A DNA stretch of 64,000 nucleotides from Candidatus Paracaedibacteraceae bacterium (GTDB lineage: Bacteria > Pseudomonadota > Alphaproteobacteria > Paracaedibacterales > Paracaedibacteraceae): assembly GCA_019636035.1 (NCBI GenBank), contig JAHBYI010000001.1, positions 1 through 64,000 of the forward strand, in the 5' to 3' direction. Positions 1-8,177 of the stretch are shown in pieces; positions within the stretch are counted from its first letter, which is position 1; each line of letters starts with the position of its first letter. Both the position numbers and the translations under genes were made by a program. Under the pieces are notes generated by a model. That model saw only the letters and a list, made by a program, of their open reading frames with translations. It had not been told where the DNA came from and made no database searches.

Positions 1-301
1 TTTCGCATCCGCCTCAGTTCCGCTTCTTTTTTCCGCTTCGCCTCAACAACTGCATGTCCCTATTTATTACACATTTACCCCCCTCTCAGTCAACATCTTT
101 TTTTACCTTTTTTATTCTTTTTTTCGATCTCGCTATTTTCAAAGTGAAAAACATAGATCAATCCCTTGAAAAACAACGAAATTAGATGCAAGCACAGACC
201 GATCAAAATTATACACAACAAATCATATTATAATTTACATCTAATTTTAATAATCCATTAAGGTACGTTTTGTAAGATAGAATAGAAGGGAGTACGTTAA
301 C
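1..301. other. Leader region upstream of the type I secretion operon
   Basis: No gene of convincing length is seen here. A TATAAT hexamer at 229-234 could be the -10 box of the downstream operon, but no good -35 is visible. It is bracketed by an inverted repeat, ATTAGATG at 181-188 and CATCTAAT at 238-245, which could be an operator; this is weak inference. A GAAGGG ribosome-binding site lies about ten bases before the TTG start at 302. Confidence 0.35.
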
Positions 302-1999
302 TTGGCTGAATCGGCATATAAAAAAACAAAACAATTTGCCAATAGATTGTTACATTGGCGTTACGGAAACGTGCCACACCACGAATCCCACAAATTGCCA
401 CATGCCAGCCTCATTGCCACATCCCTTGCCGTTAACATCTTATCCTTGATGCTCCCCATCATGACGATGCACACTTATGATCGCATCATCCCTCATAAAA
501 GTTTTGATACACTTGCTGTTTTAATTCTCTTGGTTATGGTTGCTCTCGTCCTTGAGAGTATTTTACGGTATACACGTGCCTTTGTTATCGCATGGTCCAG
601 TGCTGTTTTTGAACATAAAGCATATCTAGATTCCATCGCCCACCTGATCAATTGCAATCAAACAGCTCTTGAGAGCAAAGGCTCCGGAATTCTTGTTCTT
701 TACGCCGCATCGATCACCCGCCTCAAGGATTTCTACGGCGGGCAGGCTTTGATCCTATTGACCGAAGCACCCTTTATCATCTTGTACCTCATGGTTATTG
801 CTTGGCTGGGAAAAGCTTTGGTTCTTGTCCCTCTGGGGATTTATCTTGGCTTTACCCTTGTCATTTGGCAAGAAACAGCAACAATGCTTGATGAAAACCG
901 TTACCGAGATGACATTAATGCAAAGCGAACGAACTTTATCATGGAACTTTTACGCCAGGTTCAATCCGTCAAACTTCTCGGGATTGAGAAATTCATGATT
1001 CGACGCTATGAGAGACTGGGAACTCAACTTGCAAAAATCAGCTATATCCTAGCCAATAAAAGCATACGATCGATCAACATGGTTATGACCGGCAGTCAGC
1101 TCATGACAACAGCGATCTCCACTGTTGGGAGTATACTCGTTATTAAGGGATACATTGGCATGGGTGCTTTGGCTGCTTGCATTCTCTTGTCCGGGCGTAT
1201 GATGCAGCCAATTCAACGATCAATCACCCTACTCCACCGCTTGAATGAATTCCAATTAGCCATCGAAAAGGTTGATAAGATTTTTGAAATCCCCTTGAGC
1301 CATCATGGAAATACCATGCCAAATACGGGAAAGATAGAGTTTAAAGATGTATCCTATGTTATCCAAGAAAACGATAATCCTATTTTTACAAATCTGTCTC
1401 TCACCGTTAAGGATGGAGAGATGATCTCAATCCTCAATAACCAAGGATCCGGTAAAAGCTCACTCCTCAACTTAATTGCCGGCTTTACAAAACCAACAAC
1501 GGGAGAAATCCTCATTGACGACGCCTCTCCTGAATCAATCTCTCCGGATCTGCTTCACAAAAGTATCGGGCTCGTCAAAACGCAAAATGTCATCTTCAAT
1601 GGCTCCATTATTGAGAATCTAACTTTCTTTGATCGCAGCAAAGAAGAAATTGCCCTCCAATACGCCCAAATCGCAGGGCTTGATCCGATCGTTCAAAAAC
1701 TACCGCTCGGTTATGAAACTCAGCTTTACGATATCGTCTCAGATCCGATCTCTCCCGGAATTAAACAACGCATCAGCATCCTGCGCATCCTGATCAATCA
1801 ACCAAAGATCCTCCTCATTGACAATGCAGATACAAACCTCGATACCGAAGGATTAGAACTCATAACAAAGCTTATTACAAGCCTGAAGGGAAAACAAACC
1901 ATCATCGCCGTTACCAATGATAAGCGTTTATTACAAGCCAGCGACAAAATCTTTAAGATCTCGCAGCGCACACTTCAGCCTGTAGAGAGGCGATCATGA
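302..1999 (+). CDS. Type I secretion ABC half-transporter, first subunit, degenerate NBD
   Basis: Inner-membrane ABC exporter subunit (565 aa), probably pairing with the next gene and the HlyD adaptor to move a polypeptide out of the cell. Membrane helices fall at roughly residues 36-56, 70-88, 150-190 and 265-300. The nucleotide-binding domain occupies about 343-560. Walker A reads NNQGSGKSS (379-387), with the first glycine replaced. The Q-loop Gln is near 428 and the signature is ISPGI (483-487). Walker B is followed by Asn508 where the catalytic Glu is expected, and the H-loop His is replaced (VTND). These losses suggest a non-hydrolytic site, so the subunit probably works only as part of a heterodimer. 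The start is TTG, supported by GAAGGG upstream. The stop overlaps the next start (ATGA). No TolC or substrate gene is in view. Confidence 0.8.
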   Translation: MAESAYKKTKQFANRLLHWRYGNVPHHESHKLPHASLIATSLAVNILSLMLPIMTMHTYDRIIPHKSFDTLAVLILLVMVALVLESILRYTRAFVIAWSSAVFEHKAYLDSIAHLINCNQTALESKGSGILVLYAASITRLKDFYGGQALILLTEAPFIILYLMVIAWLGKALVLVPLGIYLGFTLVIWQETATMLDENRYRDDINAKRTNFIMELLRQVQSVKLLGIEKFMIRRYERLGTQLAKISYILANKSIRSINMVMTGSQLMTTAISTVGSILVIKGYIGMGALAACILLSGRMMQPIQRSITLLHRLNEFQLAIEKVDKIFEIPLSHHGNTMPNTGKIEFKDVSYVIQENDNPIFTNLSLTVKDGEMISILNNQGSGKSSLLNLIAGFTKPTTGEILIDDASPESISPDLLHKSIGLVKTQNVIFNGSIIENLTFFDRSKEEIALQYAQIAGLDPIVQKLPLGYETQLYDIVSDPISPGIKQRISILRILINQPKILLIDNADTNLDTEGLELITKLITSLKGKQTIIAVTNDKRLLQASDKIFKISQRTLQPVERRS

Positions 2000-3471
2000 C
2001 CAACGCCGAAAAAGGATACTTAGGCCAAAAAATAATCGACATGATCAATGAAGTTGAGGGTGCTGATGCCATCCTCGCCAATGATCATGGGCATATCCTC
2101 AGCGCGTCCCTTGAAGAACTCGACTGGGACGGAGATCTCTGGGACTTATCACAAGCCCTCCCCCATTTCCCAGAAGACTATAATTTTCTTGATTTAACGA
2201 ACACCCTTTACAACCTTGGTTTTGGTTTGTCTGAAATCCCCCCTGTCAAAACAGCCGAGAATCTGAGTGGTTTTCCGATCATCCTATTACCCAAGAATAA
2301 AAAGATGAGCCCAGCTCTCTTGCTCAACAGGGATGAGGCGTTACAAGTCTACACGGCTCAAGATAACAAAATAATCCCCTATAAATACAAAAACTATAAA
2401 AACTATAGCTTTATAACCATCTACACCCTCAATGCAGATGGTATGGCACAGCAACAATCAATTGCCCCCAAACCCGGAAGTACCCCCAAAAGATGGTTCC
2501 AAGATCTTCTCCACCGTTTTTCCGATAACTTTACTCAGTGTTTTATTATCAGTGCATTTTTAACCATTCTGGGCATTGCGAGCTCACTTTTTGTTATGGT
2601 GATGTATGATAAAGTGATCAGTATCAAAGCAACCGACAGCATTAAATATCTTGTTGCAGGAATGCTCATTGCAATCATAGCTGACTATAACCTGAGGCAA
2701 ACACGACAAAAGATATTCTCATGGGTTGGAACACGACTCGAGGTTATTCTGGCTCCCGTCATTATTAATCACATGCTGTTGCTCCCCTCTCGCCTATCAG
2801 AATCTGCGACAATCCCGGCTCAACTCTCTCGGCTCCGTGATTTTGAAACAGTCCGAGATTTTTTCTCAGGCCCCATCATGATGAATCTATTTGAAATTCC
2901 ATTTACCGTTCTTTTGACACTTGCTGTATGGTTTATGGCCGGGAAAATGGCAATCATCCCCGCAATCGTCTTATTGAGCTATCTTTTGGTTTTTGTAATT
3001 TTTTATCCGATCGTTAGCCGACAAACAGAAGAAACAGGTGTCACATCATCGCGACGATACAACATGATTATTGACACAATCCATAAACTCCCCAGTATCT
3101 TAACCTCAGGAGAACCTAAAATCTGGCTCGATGAATTCCGCCTCGCCTCAGGTGCTGCTTCTATGGCAACTTTACGGGGGACAATGCAAACATCCGTCGT
3201 CGAAACGCTGTCTTACATTATTTTCGTGATCGCCGGTGTATCAACATTATCCTATGGTATTCTCTTAACCACTGAAAACTATATTACTCCCGGAACACTG
3301 ATTGGCTCGATGATCCTCGTCTGGAGAACAATCTCTCCGCTACAATCAACAATATCCTCTATGTCTATGTTTATCCACATCAACCGCAGTATCGAACAGA
3401 TCCATAGATTACTAACCTTGAAGACTGAACAATCGGTAATACCCCCGAAAAAAAGATGTGAAACTAAGTAG
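1996..3471 (+). pseudogene. Type I secretion ABC half-transporter, second subunit, 5' fragment (TMD) cut by IS
   Basis: This is the N-terminal part of a second T1SS ABC exporter. About 160 N-terminal residues look like a C39-like or regulatory extension. The membrane domain follows, with helices near 180-205, 215-232, 295-345 and 400-430. The native frame runs to 3434; the last dozen residues come from the inserted element. Deleting the IS plus one AATC target duplication (3435-4639) joins codon TC|A in frame to the ATP-binding part ending at 5414. The intact ancestor would then be 737 aa. The break falls in the linker between membrane domain and NBD, so this fragment holds a complete TMD. 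It is translationally coupled to the upstream ABC gene. Whether the two fragments still assemble is unknown. Confidence 0.85.
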
Positions 3472-3504
3472 AAAATTCTCATAATAGAAAAAGGAGATTT
3501 TCGA

Positions 3505-3771
3505 ATGAAACAATCACGATACAGCGACAGTCAAATCATGTCGATCTTAAAACAAGCCGAATCTGGTATTCCTGTTCCGGCCTTATGTAGGGAACATGGA
3601 ATGAGTAGCGCTACATTCTATAAATGGCGCGCAAAATATGGTGGGATGGACATATCCATGATTGCTCGAGTAAAAGAACTTGAAGCAGAAAATGCACGCT
3701 TAAAAAAGATGTATGCCGAAGAAAAACTGAAAGCCCTGATCATTCAGGAAGCCATGGCAAAAAAGTGGTAA
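3505..3771 (+). CDS. IS3-family transposase OrfA (helix-turn-helix subunit)
   Basis: DNA-binding part of the transposase (88 aa). The N-terminal helix-turn-helix reads like a typical IS3 OrfA (SDSQIMSILKQAE, then CREHGMSSATFYKWRAKYGG). A leucine-zipper-like segment follows (VKELEAENARLKKMYAEEK). An AAAGGAG ribosome-binding site lies at about 3488-3496, ahead of the ATG. The last sense codons GCA AAA AAG contain the slippery heptamer at 3759-3765, which would shift ribosomes -1 into orfB to make the OrfAB transposase. The gene lies wholly within the insertion sequence that splits the secretion ABC gene. Confidence 0.93.
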   Translation: MKQSRYSDSQIMSILKQAESGIPVPALCREHGMSSATFYKWRAKYGGMDISMIARVKELEAENARLKKMYAEEKLKALIIQEAMAKKW

Positions 3772-4610
3772 AGCCATCTCAACGAAAAGAGATGGCACAA
3801 ACCAGTATAAAGGATCACGGAATAAGCGTTCGGATGGCATGTTCGTTATTTCAGCTAAGTGAAACGTGTTTTCGTTATGAACGTCTGCATGATGATGAAA
3901 ATGGCAAAATTGCACAGTGGCTGATTCAGCTAACAAGCACCTGGCGCAACTGGGGGTTTAAACTATGCTTTTTATATCTGCGGAACGTTAAGGGATTCAG
4001 ATGGAACCATAAACGCGTCTATCGGATTTACCGAGAGCTCGAGTTAAATCTCAGAATAAAGCCTAAAAAAAGACTCGTTCGTGAAAAGCCGGATGCTTTA
4101 ACTATCCCAGCAACAATCAATGAGGTTTGGTCTATGGATTTCATGTATGATCAATTAGATAATCAAAAAAGTTATAGGCTCTTTAATGTGATTGATGATC
4201 ATAATCGTGAGGGATTGGCAATGGAAGTGGATTATTCACTGCCAGCGGAACGGGTTATAAGGTCTTTGGATCAATTGATGGAGTGGCGTGGGAAACCTAA
4301 ACGGCTTCGGTGTGATAATGGTCCTGAATACATTAGTCACAAACTTAAAGCGTGGGCTGAGAAGCATGAGATAGAGCTTTGTTATATTCAGCCAGGGAAT
4401 CCACAGCAAAATGCTTATATTGAGCGATTCAATCGTACTGTAAGGTATGATCTTTTAAATCAGGATTTATTCAGCACGATTGAGGAGGTTCAAGAAAAAG
4501 TAACAAATTGGTTGTGGCATTATAACAACGAAAGGCCTAATATGGCCTTAGGTGGTATAACACCAGCCCAAAAGCTACGCTGCGTAGCTTCTAATAATTC
4601 TACTTATTGA
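3765..4610 (+). CDS. IS3-family transposase OrfB (DDE integrase domain)
   Basis: Catalytic part of the transposase (281 aa). It begins with an HTH_21-like region (about 40-95) and continues with an rve-type RNase H fold. DDE residues are visible: Asp in VWSMDFMYD, Asp in LRCDNGPEY, and Glu in NAYIERFNRTVRYDLL; the usual Arg/Lys follow the Glu. It overlaps orfA by 7 nt in the -1 frame and is most likely made as an OrfAB fusion by frameshifting, since the GTG at 3765 has no strong ribosome-binding site. No inactivating change is seen. Confidence 0.93.
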   Translation: MVKPSQRKEMAQTSIKDHGISVRMACSLFQLSETCFRYERLHDDENGKIAQWLIQLTSTWRNWGFKLCFLYLRNVKGFRWNHKRVYRIYRELELNLRIKPKKRLVREKPDALTIPATINEVWSMDFMYDQLDNQKSYRLFNVIDDHNREGLAMEVDYSLPAERVIRSLDQLMEWRGKPKRLRCDNGPEYISHKLKAWAEKHEIELCYIQPGNPQQNAYIERFNRTVRYDLLNQDLFSTIEEVQEKVTNWLWHYNNERPNMALGGITPAQKLRCVASNNSTY

Positions 4611-4706
4611 TCCTTTTATTTTGGGGGGCATTACCAATCAAGCATTACCAATACCAAAGAACTAGATCGTGACAAACCAACAGAAATATCCTTAACCAAT
4701 GCCTAT

Positions 4707-5414
4707 ATGCGTCATCCAAACTCCCAAGATCCGATCTTAAATGGGCTTAATGCCACGATCAAAAAGGGGGAAATCATTGCCCTTGTTGGTCGAAACGGTT
4801 CCGGTAAAACAACATTCCTCAAACTCCTTGCCGATATCTACCCGCTTATTAACGGCAGCATTCAAATCAATGGCATTAACTTGCAGCAATATGATCCCAC
4901 AACCTATCGACAGAACATTGGGATTATCTCCGAAGCACCCGAGCTATTCTTTGGGACAATTGCACAAAACATCAAACTTGGAAACAACAAACTCACCCAT
5001 CGAGAAATTGAGTTGATCTTAAAACAAATCGGGGCATTTGAGGCTATTTCCAAACTCCCCGGAAAACTTGATTATATCATTGGCGATGAAAGAACAATGA
5101 CACTCTCATCATCGCTTATCTATCAAATTACCTTAGCTCGAGCCTTAGCAAAAAATCCCCCTCTCCTGCTTATGGATGAAATCCCCACAGCCTTATGCCA
5201 AGGCGATAATCTTAAAAAAATTATTCGCTTTATTAATAGATGGCGAGGCAAGAAAACAATCCTCTTGGTAACGTTCAATGAGGAAATCATGGCTAATGCA
5301 GATCGACTTTCCTTCTTCCTCGGAGACGGAAGAATCGCAACAGGATTACCAAAAGATCTGATTCCGGCTATCCAAAAACAACCGGGCTTTCGATTGGAGA
5401 CAACTGATGTTTAA
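4707..5414 (+). pseudogene. Type I secretion ABC half-transporter, second subunit, 3' fragment (NBD)
   Basis: This is the ATP-binding half of the IS-split exporter. The frame is open upstream of ATG 4707 to the IS junction (4640 onward, ...EISLTNAY before the Met). Walker A is GRNGSGKTT, Walker B is LLLMDE with the catalytic Glu kept, and a Q-loop region is present. The LSGGQ signature is degraded to LSSSL, and the H-loop His is replaced (VTFN). Its good Walker B and bad signature complement the defects of the first subunit. Together they would form one fully degenerate and one near-consensus ATP site. From the internal ATG it could be translated as a free NBD of 235 aa. It overlaps the HlyD start by 8 nt, so coupling within the old operon is preserved. 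Confidence 0.85.
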
Positions 5415-6786
5415 GTTCATACGCAACCTCTTTTCACCTAAGCGTAAGGTTTCTACACCATCGGCACCAGAGTATTCCTATGCCCATGAAGAAAAACTCA
5501 AGCATTTAACACAGGCGACTATCCTCGAGGAAGCAAAACTTCCCTATAAAACCATGACGATTATCCGATACATTAACATCGTTCTAATCATCGCAATCAT
5601 CTGGTCTTGTATTGCCAAAGTTAAAGAAATCGCCCATACAGCAGGTGAAATCATCCCAACATCATTCATCCAAACAATCCAACACCCAGAGGGAGGATCT
5701 GTGAGTGAGATTCTGATCAAGGATGGGGATTTTGTTCAAAAAGGACAGGTTATTATTGTTTTATCAGGCGAAAGCCTAAGAGGTGAGCTGGCCAGAGCTG
5801 AAGCAAAACTCAAATCTTTGTCTGAACAAGGAGCCAGATATCGTGAATTTATCTCCCTTGATCTTAAAGAAATTGAGCAAACTCAATATACGAATCTGCC
5901 TCTTGATCAGCAAGATTTTCTTCGCTCTATGGTTGAAAACCGCGATAACCAAGCAAAAGTCATCGAAGAGCAATTAAAGCAACGAAATGAGAGCCTTAAA
6001 ATTGCCATAACTAAACTCGATACAGTCAAAAAAAACCTAGCTCTTGCCCGAGAATCTTATCAGACAAAAGCAGGACTCTTAAAGAAGGGATATATTCCTA
6101 AAACGACTGTTATTGATGCGGAAAAAGAAGTGAACAGCCTTCAAGGTGAGCTCACCAAAACCTATGCCGAAATAGATCAAAATAAACAAGGAATTGCAGA
6201 ATTTTACTCACGGCTTGAATCTTTAGGATCTGGTCTCAAAGATGGTGCTGTTGAAAAACTGTCCAATTTAGAAACAGATATTATTGAAACCGAAAAAGTC
6301 GTTGATAAGCTAAAGGATCAGGTATCTCGCCTTGAAATTCGTTCCCCAACAGATGGCATCATCAAAGGCTTGGAAGTTAAAAACATTGGTGCTGTCGTCT
6401 CCCCCGGTGGTAAAATTATGGAGATTGTCCCTGTCGACCATGAACTGATTGCTGAAGTTAAAATAAGTCCCAATGATGTCGGGAATTTGAAATCAAATCA
6501 AGATTGCATTATCAAGGTAAGTGCCTTTGATTTCTCCCGGTATGGCAGCATCGATGGAAAATTGATGAACGTTTCGGCAACAACCTTCTTGAACAAAGAA
6601 GGTGCCAGTTATTACCGCGGACGTGTCCGCCTGTTACGCAACCATGTTGGCAAAGATCCGACGCAAAACGTGATCCTCCCCGGTATGGAAGTAAACGTCG
6701 ACATTATCACGGGTGAGAAAACGATTATCGGTTACCTCTTGAAACCGATCCAAGTCGCCCTTAGTACAGCAATGTCAGAGAGATAG
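5407..6786 (+). CDS. HlyD-family type I secretion periplasmic adaptor
   Basis: Membrane-fusion protein (459 aa) that would link the inner-membrane ABC exporter to a TolC-type outer-membrane channel. It has a short cytoplasmic N-terminus and one membrane helix (about 52-72). A split lipoyl/biotinyl-like domain has halves near 92-120 (GGSVSEILIKDGDFVQKG) and 308-345 (PTDGIIKGLEV). Between them is a long coiled-coil hairpin rich in Lys, Glu and Leu, and a C-terminal beta-barrel region carries GMEVNVDI. The start overlaps the preceding ABC fragment by 8 nt and appears intact. If the ABC pair is dead, this gene would be an orphan. The length is usual for the family. Confidence 0.9.
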   Translation: MFKFIRNLFSPKRKVSTPSAPEYSYAHEEKLKHLTQATILEEAKLPYKTMTIIRYINIVLIIAIIWSCIAKVKEIAHTAGEIIPTSFIQTIQHPEGGSVSEILIKDGDFVQKGQVIIVLSGESLRGELARAEAKLKSLSEQGARYREFISLDLKEIEQTQYTNLPLDQQDFLRSMVENRDNQAKVIEEQLKQRNESLKIAITKLDTVKKNLALARESYQTKAGLLKKGYIPKTTVIDAEKEVNSLQGELTKTYAEIDQNKQGIAEFYSRLESLGSGLKDGAVEKLSNLETDIIETEKVVDKLKDQVSRLEIRSPTDGIIKGLEVKNIGAVVSPGGKIMEIVPVDHELIAEVKISPNDVGNLKSNQDCIIKVSAFDFSRYGSIDGKLMNVSATTFLNKEGASYYRGRVRLLRNHVGKDPTQNVILPGMEVNVDIITGEKTIIGYLLKPIQVALSTAMSER

Positions 6787-6803
6787 AGAGCACACTCTCT
6801 ATC
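6782..6803. terminator. Perfect hairpin between convergent hlyD-like gene and aminotransferase
   Basis: GATAGAGAG (6782-6790), loop CACA, CTCTCTATC (6795-6803). The TAG stop of the HlyD gene lies inside the left arm. The hairpin sits between two convergent genes 28 nt apart and could end transcription from both sides. No clear T-run follows on either strand, so it may be factor-assisted. Confidence 0.5.
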
Positions 6804-6814
6804 CTAGAGAACAA

Positions 6815-8017
6815 TTATATAAGTTTCTCAATCGCAACACGAATGCGACGGCAAGCCTCAGTTAAGGTTGATTCTGACGTTGCATAAGACACTCGAAAAT
6901 AGGGCGATAATCCAAAGGCATCACCACTCACCACAGCAACATGAGCTTCGGCAAGTAAGTATTGGGCAAATTGGTTATCATTGTCAATTTTTACACCATC
7001 CGGTGTCTGCTTACCCAAAACACCTTCACAGTTAATATAAAGGTAAAACGCACCGTTCGGTATACGGCACGACAATCCCGGAATTTCTGAGATCAACTGA
7101 GCTGTCAAATCACGGCGTTTGGCAAAAGAGTTGCACCATTCAGCCAAAAATTCACGATTACCATCGATCGCAGCAGCAGCAGCGACCTGTGTAATCGAAC
7201 ACGGATTCGATGTACTTTGAGATTGAAGCATCGTCATTGCTTTGATCAACGGTCGAGGGCCTGCACCATAACCCAGACGCCATCCTGTCATGGAATATGA
7301 CTTAGAAACACCGTTCACAATTAAACAACGATCTTTCAGTTCCGGCATAATAGAGGCTAATGTCACAAAACTTTTATTATCGTAAACCAGATATTCATAG
7401 ATATCATCACACAGAACCATAACGTGCGGATATTTAAGTAAAACACGCCCCAAAGCAGCCAATTCATCAGCGGAATAAAGCTCTCCCGTTGGGTTAGACG
7501 GTGAATTTAGGATCAACCATTTTGTATTATTTGTAATTGCATCTTCTAAAAGATCAGGCGTCAACTTGAACCCCGATTCTTCTAAACATTTAACAATTTT
7601 AGGAACACCCCCAAACAAGTTAACAATGTCCGGATAGGAAACCCAATAAGGGGCAGGGATAATAACTTCATCACCGGCATTTAACGTTGCCATTAAAGCG
7701 TTAAAGATGACTTGCTTGCCCCCTGTACCCGCCATGATTTGGTCTAAGTCATAGGACAATCCGTTATCTTTACTCAATTTGGCTTGGATCGCTTTTTTAA
7801 GAGCAGGCACCCCATCAACAGGCGTATATTTAGTCATCCCCTTATCCAAAGCAGCCTTTGCCGCATCCTTGATAAAATCAGGGGTGTCAAAATCAGGCTC
7901 ACCCGCACTCAAAGCAATAACGTCAATCCCCTCTGCTTTCATTTGCGAAGCCTTGGCTGTCATAGCCAATGTTGGTGACGGTTGAATTAAAGACAGGCGT
8001 GTGGCCAAATAAGACAT
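6815..8017 (-). CDS. aspC: Pyridoxal-phosphate aspartate-type aminotransferase (class I)
   Basis: Aminotransferase (400 aa) of the alphaproteobacterial AatA/AspC type, moving the amino group of aspartate to 2-oxoglutarate; prephenate may be an alternative acceptor in this family. Visible landmarks: SAGEPDFDTP at 37-46, NSPSNPTG at 171-178, CDDIYEYL near 203-210 with the PLP-ring Asp, and the Schiff-base Lys239 in VSKSYSMTGWRLGY. The substrate-carboxylate Arg is probably in YFRVSYATS near the C-terminus. Length matches the family. It is convergent with the HlyD gene. Substrate range cannot be read from sequence alone. Confidence 0.92.
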   Translation of the reverse strand: MSYLATRLSLIQPSPTLAMTAKASQMKAEGIDVIALSAGEPDFDTPDFIKDAAKAALDKGMTKYTPVDGVPALKKAIQAKLSKDNGLSYDLDQIMAGTGGKQVIFNALMATLNAGDEVIIPAPYWVSYPDIVNLFGGVPKIVKCLEESGFKLTPDLLEDAITNNTKWLILNSPSNPTGELYSADELAALGRVLLKYPHVMVLCDDIYEYLVYDNKSFVTLASIMPELKDRCLIVNGVSKSYSMTGWRLGYGAGPRPLIKAMTMLQSQSTSNPCSITQVAAAAAIDGNREFLAEWCNSFAKRRDLTAQLISEIPGLSCRIPNGAFYLYINCEGVLGKQTPDGVKIDNDNQFAQYLLAEAHVAVVSGDAFGLSPYFRVSYATSESTLTEACRRIRVAIEKLI

Positions 8018-8099
8018 TTGTACTCTTGCTCCGATAAAATAGTTTGATCATATTCTACCAGAATTTTAAGAACGGTGGGAGATATTTTCAGAAGCAAAA

Positions 8100-8176
8100 T
8101 ATTCCACCTCACCCCGTGTGAAAGAGGTGATTTGAAGTCCCCTCGAACTGTATCAAACTTAACTGGAATGACTATA
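8100..8176. repeat. Dispersed repeat copy A downstream of the 1209-aa gene
   Basis: It contains a CACCTCACCCC...GAGGT module followed by GTATCAAACTTAACTGGAATGACTATA-type sequence. Copy B at 11950-12037 has the same two modules in the same order and orientation. Copy A ends two bases past the stop codon of the 1209-aa gene (minus strand). Related modules occur near 24750, 36805 and 60730-60980. Confidence 0.65.
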
Positions 8177-8177
8177 A

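Larger units (their letters stand above)
3435..4635 (+). mobile_element. IS3-family insertion sequence (IS407/IS51-like), intact, 1201 bp
   Basis: Complete element bounded by imperfect terminal inverted repeats. The left end starts GGTAATACCCCCG at 3435; the right end read inward starts GGTAATGCCCCCC from 4635. About 17 of the first 20 positions match. It is flanked by a 4-bp direct repeat AATC (3431-3434 and 4636-4639), the target duplication size I associate with IS407-type members. It encodes overlapping orfA and orfB with a canonical -1 slippery heptamer, A AAA AAG, at 3759-3765. The DDE motif is intact and I see no frameshift or stop, so the element looks recently inserted and potentially active. 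Subgroup assignment is inference from the OrfA/OrfB style and duplication length. Confidence 0.93.

Noticed and set aside
1..60. Lys/Glu-rich minus-strand reading at the left edge
   Set aside because: It could be coiled coil, but no start codon is available in that frame before a stop.
3279..3482. Minus-strand frame across the IS left junction
   Set aside because: It spans an insertion boundary and reads the opposite strand of transporter and IS sequence.
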